NCBI RefSeq assembly: GCF_014295035.1
Contig: NZ_CP060404.1
Coordinates: forward strand, 1,282,001-1,346,000
Origin: Streptomyces buecherae
GTDB taxonomy: Bacteria; Actinomycetota; Actinomycetes; Streptomycetales; Streptomycetaceae
Direction of reading: 5' to 3'
Length of the DNA: 64,000 bases
The translations under genes and the position numbers were made by a program. Below the pieces are notes generated by a model that saw only the letters and a list, made by a program, of their open reading frames with translations, did not search any database and was not told the origin of the DNA. Below, piece by piece: positions 58,225-64,000 of this stretch. How positions within the stretch are numbered: position 1 is the stretch's first letter; every line of letters begins with the position of its first letter.

Positions 58225-59172
58225 GTGGACCTCGAAGCCGTACGTACCTTCGTCGCCGTCGCGGCGGCGGGCCAGTTCCAGGAAGCCGCCGCCGAGCTGT
58301 CGGTCACCCAGCAGGCCGTCTCCAAGCGCGTCGCCACGCTGGAGAAGGGGCTCGGCGTGCGCCTGTTCACCCGCACCGCGCGCGGGGCCCGGCTCACCGT
58401 CGACGGCCAGGCGTTCCTGCCGCACGCCCGGGAACTGCTCCGGGTGGCGGAGCGGGCCGACGCGTCCGTACGGCCGGGGCGGCGGGCGCTGCGGATCGAC
58501 GTGGTCAACCGGCGGATCGTGACCGCCGGGCTGCTCCAGGACTTCTACCGCACGCGGCCGGCGATCGCCCTGGACGTGGTGACCCTGGACGCCGACGTGG
58601 ACGGCGCGATCGCCGCCGTCGAAGCGGGAACGGTCGACGCCACGTTCCACGCCGTCCCGCCCCGGCAGCACCTGCCGGAGGGCATCAGGTCGGCCCAACT
58701 GATCCACGAGCCGCACCAGTTGCTCGTCGGGCCGCGGCACCCGCTGGCCGGCGCACGGGCCCTGACGCCCGGGCAACTCGTCGGGCGGCGCATCTGGATG
58801 CCGGGCCTCGACGCCCGTGGCGAGGTGGCCGCCTACTACGACGAGCTGTCCGCCGCCTTCGGCCTCACGATCGACGTGGTGGGGCCGGTCTTCGGGAACG
58901 AGACGCTGCTCGCGGAGATCGCCGACTCGGCGGACCTGTCGACCCTGGTCGGCGAGGGCTCGCGGTACCTGTGGCCGGACAGCTACGACCTGCGGCGGAT
59001 TCCGATACGCGACCCGGCGCCGCTCTACCCGCTGTCCCTGATCTGGCGCGCCGACAACCCGCACCCCGGGCTCGGCGAGTTGCGCGGCTACCTCCACTCC
59101 AGGCGAACGCACGCGCCCGACGCCCATGTCTGGCTCCCGACCTGGGACGCGCCGGCGGCCCGGAGGCCGTAG
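58225..59172 (+). CDS. LysR-family transcriptional regulator
   Basis: 315 residues, GTG start at 58225. The N-terminal winged HTH is at ~1-60 (DLEAVRTFVAVAAAGQFQEA, LSVTQQAVSKRVATLEKGLG), and the two-lobed effector domain follows (LRIDVVNRRIVTAGLLQDF; LVGPRHPLAGARALTPGQLV). It should activate or repress the divergent MFS exporter in response to a small ligand. The 138-nt intergenic region is typical for such pairs. Confidence 0.93.
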   Translation: MDLEAVRTFVAVAAAGQFQEAAAELSVTQQAVSKRVATLEKGLGVRLFTRTARGARLTVDGQAFLPHARELLRVAERADASVRPGRRALRIDVVNRRIVTAGLLQDFYRTRPAIALDVVTLDADVDGAIAAVEAGTVDATFHAVPPRQHLPEGIRSAQLIHEPHQLLVGPRHPLAGARALTPGQLVGRRIWMPGLDARGEVAAYYDELSAAFGLTIDVVGPVFGNETLLAEIADSADLSTLVGEGSRYLWPDSYDLRRIPIRDPAPLYPLSLIWRADNPHPGLGELRGYLHSRRTHAPDAHVWLPTWDAPAARRP

Positions 59173-59216
59173 CCGAGCGGCGCACGGCGGGCACCGGCCC
59201 GCGCCCGGCGGGTGAC

Positions 59217-59270
59217 GTGCGGGCGCCGGGTGCGGGCGCCCCGGGTGCGGGCGACCCGGGTGCGGGCCGG
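59217..59270. repeat. short GC-rich tandem repeat
   Basis: Four imperfect units beginning GTGCGGGC (13, 15, 15 and 11 nt) lie just after the LysR gene, in non-coding DNA. It is probably a slippage-prone microsatellite-like tract. Confidence 0.85.
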
Positions 59271-59386
59271 CGCGGCGTGGTGGTGGGGCGCGGGCGAGGT
59301 TTCGGGGCCCGCGTGGGCGTGGAATACCTGAGCCTCATCGCAGGTCGGTTGGGCGTCCCCGGGTCGCGGGGCGCGGAGGGAGCGCC

Positions 59387-60631
59387 ATGGTCATCCGACG
59401 TCGGAGGACGGCGAGCGCCATCGGGGCCACCGCCGTCGGCGCCGCGGTACTGCTCGCCGGCCTGGCCACGGGGGTCAACGGCGGTGACGAAACGGCGAGT
59501 TCGCCCCCCTCCCCCGCCACCGCGGCGCACCGGCAGGCGGCGAGCGAGCCGCCCGCGCCGGCGCCCGCCACCCCCTCGGAGTCGGCCGCCCCAACGGCGC
59601 CCCCCGGCGCCTCGGACGCCGTGGCTCCCATGGGCGCGTTCCTCGGCTCCGGGCCCGAGGCGCTACGGCGGATGACTGAATTCCAGCAGTGGCTGGGCGG
59701 GCCGACCCTGCGCGTCGGGCACACGTACCTCCCCGGCGACCTGTGGTCCAACATCGAGGGGCGGCCGGAGTTCCTGCGGCCCTGGACCGAGTGGCGGCGG
59801 GCCGATCCCGCGCGCCTCCTCGTGCTCAACGTGCCGATGCTGGAGCGCAACGAGGCGGGCGTTCCCGACCACGAGGTGCGGGCGCTGTTGCGGCGGGGCG
59901 CCGACGGCGCGTTCGACCGGCACTTCCGCACGCTGGCGCGGCGCCTGGTGCGGCTGGGGGCGCCCGACACGGTCATCGTGCTCGGCTGGGAGATGAACGG
60001 CGTGACGTACACCGGCCGGTGCGCGCCCGACCCACCGGCGTGGCGGGCGTACTGGCGGCGCGTCGTCACCGCGATGCGGGCGGTGCCGGGGCAGCGGCTG
60101 CGCTTCGACTTCGCGCCCAGTCGCGGGGAGGACGCCATCGGGTGGACCGCCTGCTACCCGGGCGACGACGTGGTGGACATCCTCGGCATGGACTCCTACG
60201 ACCAGCCCCCGGGCGAGGACTTCGCGGACTACGTGAACCAGCCGTACGGGCTGCGCCACCAGGTCGAGTTCGCCGCGGCGCACGGGAAGCCGATCTCGTA
60301 CCCGGAGTGGGGGCTCTTCCGCAACGGTGACAACCCGGCGTTCGTGCGGGGGATGTTGGAGTGGATGGCGGCGCATCCGCCCGTCTACCAGACGATCACG
60401 GACTACTGCCCGCACGGGGTCTGGGAGTGCGGCCGGAGCCCGAGGTCGACCGAGGCGTTCCGGAGGGAGCTGGCCACTGCGGCGGCGGCCCCGGGCACGG
60501 CCCGGCCCGCCACGCCCACCGTCACGCCCTCCGCCTGGTCCACCGACCGGCCCACGGCTGCGCCAGGCCAGGACCGTGGCCCGGAGCCGGACCCGGAACC
60601 AGACCGGGACCCGGGCCCGGACGGGCGGTAG
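59387..60631 (+). CDS. secreted or membrane-anchored GH26-like glycoside hydrolase
   Basis: 414 residues. An N-terminal signal/anchor (RRRR then ~10-30 AIGATAVGAAVLLAGLATGV) is followed by a Pro/Ala/Ser-rich linker. A GH26-type barrel follows, with the acid/base Glu in GWEMNG (Glu202) and the nucleophile in SYPEWGLF (Glu307); RVGHTYLPGDLWSNIEG and ILGMDSYDQP are further landmarks. Family members cleave beta-mannans and related glucans. The C-terminal ~60 residues are a Pro/Thr/Asp-rich tail. The ATG at 59387 follows GGAGGGAGCGCC. It is convergent with the polysaccharide-type operon on the other strand and may trim that polymer. Confidence 0.82.
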   Translation: MVIRRRRTASAIGATAVGAAVLLAGLATGVNGGDETASSPPSPATAAHRQAASEPPAPAPATPSESAAPTAPPGASDAVAPMGAFLGSGPEALRRMTEFQQWLGGPTLRVGHTYLPGDLWSNIEGRPEFLRPWTEWRRADPARLLVLNVPMLERNEAGVPDHEVRALLRRGADGAFDRHFRTLARRLVRLGAPDTVIVLGWEMNGVTYTGRCAPDPPAWRAYWRRVVTAMRAVPGQRLRFDFAPSRGEDAIGWTACYPGDDVVDILGMDSYDQPPGEDFADYVNQPYGLRHQVEFAAAHGKPISYPEWGLFRNGDNPAFVRGMLEWMAAHPPVYQTITDYCPHGVWECGRSPRSTEAFRRELATAAAAPGTARPATPTVTPSAWSTDRPTAAPGQDRGPEPDPEPDRDPGPDGR

Positions 60632-60656
60632 GGCGAGCCGTCGGGGCGGGCGTGGG

Positions 60657-62117
60657 TCAGCGCGGCGGGCCGCCGGCGCGCCGGCCGCGCAGGCGCGTCC
60701 GCCAGGCGAGCAGGATCGGCAGCCTGGTGCGGGCGAGGTCCGCGAGCGCGGCGCGCCCCGCGAGGTGGCCGGCGCGCAGCCACAGCGCCGGGGCGAGGTG
60801 GCGGCGGGCCAGCAGCAGGCGCTGGTTGACGACGGTCTCCGGCCGCCAGTGCCGCTTGTACGGCTCGTCGCCGCGCAGCAGGCTCAGCACGCGGCGGCCG
60901 GTGGCGGTGGCGCGGGCGGCGTCCTGGCGCAGCAGCATGGTGGCGATGTCCACCTTGGCGCGGGCCTCGGGGTGCGCGCCGTAGAGGTAGCCGCCCGCCA
61001 GGTGGCGGGAGAACAGCGTGACCTCGCTGACCAGCACCAGGTCGCCGAGCCGGTACTCGGTCAGGGCGGCGTCGCCGGTGCGCGCCAACTGGCGGGTGGC
61101 GCGGGCCAGGTGTTCCGCGAAGCGGGGGCGCAGGTGCTCGGGGGTGACGCCACGGCCCTGCCACTGCTGGCCGTGCAGGGCGAGCATGGTGGCCACGGCG
61201 CCGGGCACCTCGTGTTCGGCCACGGCGCGGTGGCTGATGCCGAGTTCGTCGATCCGGCGCAGCTTGCGGCGCGCGTTGCGCGCGCTCGCGCCGGAGAGCC
61301 TGCGCAGCAGGTCGTCCATGGGCACGCCGGGCAGTTCCAGGCACACGGAGTCGGCGCGCCGACGCACCGGGCCGCGCCAGCGCTCGACCACGCGCTCCGC
61401 AGCCGCCCCGGGGCGCACCTCGCGAAGCTCGACCAGCGCGGTGCGGGCCAGGCGGCGCAGCCCGGCGGCGAGCGCGTCGGCGGCCTGCGGGCAGCGGTCG
61501 TCGAGGAGGACGTCGCAGAAGTCGGAGATGTCGAGGCCGAGCGGGAGCAGCGTGGGCAACGGACGGTAGCGGAGCATCAGCGGCGCCACGGCCACGAGTT
61601 CCCGGGCCGGCGCGGCGGCCGTACCACCGGACGTGCCGCCGGACGTAGCGGCCGGCGCGGTGACGGGTGCGCCGGACGCGCGGACCGACTCGGGCGGCTG
61701 TGACGGCTCGGGCGATGCCAGCGGCTCCGGCGGCTCGGGCGGCTGTGACGGCTCGGGCGACGCCGGCAGCCCCGGCGGCTCGCGGTGGACCAGCACCAGG
61801 CGCAGCCGGCCGCGTCGGCCGTACGAGAGCCACCAGGAGTGGAGCCAGGCGTGGCTCTGGAACGGGGTGGCGGCGGCGCACCGCCGGTACAGGTCGTCCC
61901 ACGCGTCGGCCAACGCCCCGAACCGCTCCGCGTCGCGGCAGACGGTGACGACGAGGCGTCCGGGCGGCACGGGGGGCGTGAGTGTGGGGGGTGCGGTGGA
62001 AGTGGGGAGCGCGGTGGCCGCGTCGGGTGGGGTGGTTTCCGTCGTGGCCGGTGCCGGGGGTGCGGGTGGCTGGGTGGCGGAGGGTGGCGGCTGGTGGAGC
62101 GGGGGGTGGGCGGTCAT
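60657..62117 (-). CDS. GNAT-fold acetyltransferase (BioF2/CelD-like), polysaccharide locus
   Basis: 486 residues. A Pro/Thr-rich N-terminus (1-~55) precedes a CelD/BcsL-like double GNAT fold (CRDAERFGALADAWDDLYRR, TPFQSHAWLHSWWLSYG; NARRKLRRIDELGI; GGYLYGAHPEARAKVDIATM; GDEPYKRHWRPETVVN). A low-complexity insert with a duplicated ASPEPSQPPE (~125-150) splits the first GNAT. Such proteins usually acylate exopolysaccharides. It starts by ATGA overlap with the Wzz-like gene, so translation is coupled. Confidence 0.82.
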   Translation of the reverse strand: MTAHPPLHQPPPSATQPPAPPAPATTETTPPDAATALPTSTAPPTLTPPVPPGRLVVTVCRDAERFGALADAWDDLYRRCAAATPFQSHAWLHSWWLSYGRRGRLRLVLVHREPPGLPASPEPSQPPEPPEPLASPEPSQPPESVRASGAPVTAPAATSGGTSGGTAAAPARELVAVAPLMLRYRPLPTLLPLGLDISDFCDVLLDDRCPQAADALAAGLRRLARTALVELREVRPGAAAERVVERWRGPVRRRADSVCLELPGVPMDDLLRRLSGASARNARRKLRRIDELGISHRAVAEHEVPGAVATMLALHGQQWQGRGVTPEHLRPRFAEHLARATRQLARTGDAALTEYRLGDLVLVSEVTLFSRHLAGGYLYGAHPEARAKVDIATMLLRQDAARATATGRRVLSLLRGDEPYKRHWRPETVVNQRLLLARRHLAPALWLRAGHLAGRAALADLARTRLPILLAWRTRLRGRRAGGPPR

Positions 62118-63442
62118 CGCGGCTCCGATCCCGGTGCGGGGAGCGGGTCGAGGGTGCCGGCCTGGTGGGGCTCGGGGGCGGGGCGTGGGCGTACGAGGAG
62201 GGCGAGGGCGCCGAGCAGGCCGCCGGCACAGCCGCCGACGGCGAGGGAGATGGGGAGCGAGGGCGAGGTGGGCGCGGTGGGCGGCACGGCCTGGGCGAAG
62301 ACGGTGAGCCGTACCCCCGTGCTGCGCGCGGACCGGTTGGCGTGCTCGGCCAGGGCGCGGGCCACGGCGTTGGCGGTGGCCGCGGCGCGTCCGGCGCGGG
62401 CGTCGGCCCCCGTGACCTCGATCATCGGGGCGTCGGGCGAGGTGGCGGTGCGCACACTGGCCCGGAGGTCGTCCACGGGGGTCCCGGTGGTGCGCTGGGC
62501 CGCGCCCAACACGGCGCCGCCGGTGGTGATGCGGCCGTACGCCTGGGCGAAGCCCAGTGCGGTCGCCGGGTCCGTGCCGTCCTTGGCGACGGCGACGACG
62601 TAGCTGGTGGCGGTGTACTCGGGCGTGGCGAGCGCTCCGTACGTGCCACCGCCGGCGAGCCCCAACGCGGCGCCGAGCGCCACCGGCCACCACCCCGGCA
62701 GCCGCGACCGCACCGCCCGCCACCGCGCCACGACGGGCCGGCGACCGCCGGGTGGGCGATCGGCACTCGGCGGCCCGGCGGACGGCGCGGCCGGGGCCGC
62801 GTCGGCGGCGGCAGCCGCGCCCGGGGCCTGCCGCGCCGCCTGACGGTCGGCATCCGGCCCCCGGGCCGGGCCGTCCGCCACCTCGCTGGCGGCCGGTGCC
62901 TCCGGCGAGGCGACGGCCGCGGCCTCGCCGGCAGGGCCGCTGGCGTCCGAGGCGTCTTCGGGGGTGGCGGTACGCGGGGCCTCGGGAGCGTTCGGGTGCG
63001 CGGCGTCGGTGGTGGGGGTTGTCGGGCGCGGGGCGGTGTCGCCCCGGGCTTCGGAACCGTCGTGCGCGTCGGCGGGCTGCCGCCCCTCGGCCGCCGCCGC
63101 ACAGGTGCCGCGCTTGGGGCGCGGGGCGGCGGGGGTGGCCTTGTTCGCGGCCCAGGCGGGGGCGGCCTTCGGCCGTCGCCTGGCGGCCGGCTTGGCGGCC
63201 TCCCTGGCGGGCGGGTTCGCGGGCGACGGGGCGGAGGTGTCGGCGCGCGTGGGCGGGGCGCTCGGGGAGGGCGCGGCCTCCAAACCCGGGGGCGGGGCCG
63301 TCGCGTCGTCCGCCGGCGGGTGGTCGGTCGGGCCGGCTGGGGCGCGGGGCGCGTCCTCGGTGGCGGCGTCGCGGGGCGGGCCGCCGGGGGTGCCTACGCG
63401 AGCCGCCGTCCGCTTGGCCGGGGCGGTGGGGGTCTTGGGCAT
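62114..63442 (-). CDS. Wzz/CapA-like chain-length determinant protein with long disordered N-terminus
   Basis: 442 residues. The first ~240 residues are Ala/Pro/Thr-rich and disordered, inside the cell. A first membrane segment (WWPVALGAALGLAGGGTYGA) leads to an extracellular domain (EYTATSYVVAVAKDGTDPAT; MIEVTGADARAGRAAATANA), and a second membrane helix follows near the end (LPISLAVGGCAGGLLGALAL). This topology matches chain-length regulators of capsule or exopolysaccharide export, but the tyrosine-kinase domain seen in some relatives is absent. The ATG at 63442 is 8 nt after the glycosyltransferase stop. Confidence 0.8.
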   Translation of the reverse strand: MPKTPTAPAKRTAARVGTPGGPPRDAATEDAPRAPAGPTDHPPADDATAPPPGLEAAPSPSAPPTRADTSAPSPANPPAREAAKPAARRRPKAAPAWAANKATPAAPRPKRGTCAAAAEGRQPADAHDGSEARGDTAPRPTTPTTDAAHPNAPEAPRTATPEDASDASGPAGEAAAVASPEAPAASEVADGPARGPDADRQAARQAPGAAAAADAAPAAPSAGPPSADRPPGGRRPVVARWRAVRSRLPGWWPVALGAALGLAGGGTYGALATPEYTATSYVVAVAKDGTDPATALGFAQAYGRITTGGAVLGAAQRTTGTPVDDLRASVRTATSPDAPMIEVTGADARAGRAAATANAVARALAEHANRSARSTGVRLTVFAQAVPPTAPTSPSLPISLAVGGCAGGLLGALALLVRPRPAPEPHQAGTLDPLPAPGSEPR

Positions 63443-63450
63443 GGGGCTGC

Positions 63451-64000
63451 TCACCTCGTGGCGTCCTTGAGGTCGTGGTGGTCCGTCGTGCGTGGGGGTC
63501 CGCCCGGGGTGGCGTCGCACGCGGGCCACGGTTGCTGCCGCGGGCCGCGCGCCGGGGCCGGGGCCGGGTACGGAGGGTGGGTTAGGGCGGCGGGCGGCGC
63601 GTGGGGGGCGGTCGCGGCGGCGTGCAGGCGGGCGTAGAGGGACAGGAGTTGGTCGGCGGTGCGCTCGATGGCGTAGCGGCGCACGGCGGGTGGGACGGGG
63701 AGTCGGCGCGCTCCCCTGGCGGCGTGCGCCCGTAGGGCCGCGGTGAGTTCGGGGGTGCTGGGGCCGACGCGCTGGGCGCCGGGCGCGTCGGCGAGCGGGA
63801 GTTCGTCGATGGCCGGGCAGGTGACGTGGATGACGGGCAACCCGGCGGCCAGCGCCTCAAGGACCGCGAGGCCGAACGCCTCCTCCGTGGAGGGTGAGAC
63901 GCACACGTCCATCGCGGCCAGCAGCGCCGGGATCTCCGTCGCCCGGCCGCCCTCCGGGTCATCCGCCGTGGCCCCGTGGGTGTCCCCGTGCGGGGCCCCG
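63451..64000 (-). CDS. GT4-family glycosyltransferase, 5' part outside window
   Basis: The C-terminal part of a retaining GT-B glycosyltransferase, visible for ~180 codons and running off the window. EIPALLAAMDVCVSPSTEEA then FGLAVLEALAAGLPVIHVTC is the nucleotide-sugar donor motif (E-x7-E). A Pro/Ala-rich tail follows. It should add a sugar to a lipid-linked or polymer acceptor. It is the first visible gene of the minus-strand polysaccharide operon (GT4 - Wzz-like - GNAT). Confidence 0.9.
   Translation of the reverse strand, partial: GAPHGDTHGATADDPEGGRATEIPALLAAMDVCVSPSTEEAFGLAVLEALAAGLPVIHVTCPAIDELPLADAPGAQRVGPSTPELTAALRAHAARGARRLPVPPAVRRYAIERTADQLLSLYARLHAAATAPHAPPAALTHPPYPAPAPARGPRQQPWPACDATPGGPPRTTDHHDLKDATR

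Noticed and set aside
59217-59270. Tandem repeat as a possible CRISPR-like array
   Set aside because: Units are 11-15 nt, directly adjacent and imperfect, with no spacers or cas genes.

Overview
The window is chromosomal DNA from an actinomycete, almost certainly a Streptomyces. It is very GC-rich, carries a complete Pup-proteasome locus, a mycothiol gene (mshC), a gylR-glpFKD glycerol operon, a ParJ-type PAC2 protein and two chaplins, and from memory its gene order matches the S. coelicolor SCO1640-SCO1680 region. I see no insertion sequence, integrase, prophage or CRISPR array. This is core-type chromosome, and the only signs of decay are two small pseudogenes inside the proteasome locus.

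Layout. 1-16.9 kb is the proteasome region, mostly on the minus strand: pafC (cut by the window edge), pafB, two FKBP-type prolyl isomerases (one a lipoprotein), pafA, an MFS exporter with a divergent LacI-type regulator, a broken Lrp/AsnC gene, prcA, prcB, a decayed endonuclease VII gene overlapping the prcB start, pup, dop, arc, a divergent ferredoxin, an anchored hypothetical protein and trmI. 17-20.2 kb holds a site-2 protease, then a RecB-type Fe-S nuclease coupled to an orphan LuxR-type response regulator. 20.2-23.5 kb has two tandem paralogous oligopeptide-binding lipoproteins without permeases. 24.1-28.8 kb holds a HAD phosphatase and metH. 29.0-34.2 kb is gylR and glpFKD, with a shared operator-like motif in front of gylR and glpF. 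34.3-37.1 kb holds a membrane-anchored GH18-like protein and parJ.

37.2-40.8 kb is a minus-strand group made of mshC, a kinase-like SCO1664-family protein, a DUF3090 protein with a zinc-ribbon tail, and a histidine phosphatase. This is the strongest candidate for an uncharacterised functional unit. 40.9-47.8 kb has a CorA transporter, a ferritin-like protein, an F420-type oxidoreductase, an aldo/keto reductase, and a translationally coupled 885-residue RecD2-like protein whose ATPase motifs are degenerate. 47.9-52.2 kb holds two small conserved proteins, a long sortase-anchored chaplin, a short chaplin, an M20 peptidase and tRNA-Leu(GAG). 52.5-59.2 kb has a polytopic membrane protein, a ribosomal-protection GTPase preceded by an overlapping leader ORF, and an MFS/LysR pair. 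59.4-64 kb is the edge of a polysaccharide locus: a GH26-like hydrolase, a GNAT-fold protein, a Wzz-like chain-length protein and a GT4 glycosyltransferase running off the window.

How it works together. Dop deamidates Pup, PafA ligates it to lysines, Arc unfolds pupylated substrates and feeds them into the PrcA/PrcB core, and PafBC is the DNA-damage regulator pair. Glycerol enters through GlpF, is phosphorylated by GlpK and oxidised by GlpD under GylR control. Strong hairpins separate most transcription units and are listed individually. Gene identities rest on reading translated motifs by eye; no database search was possible.
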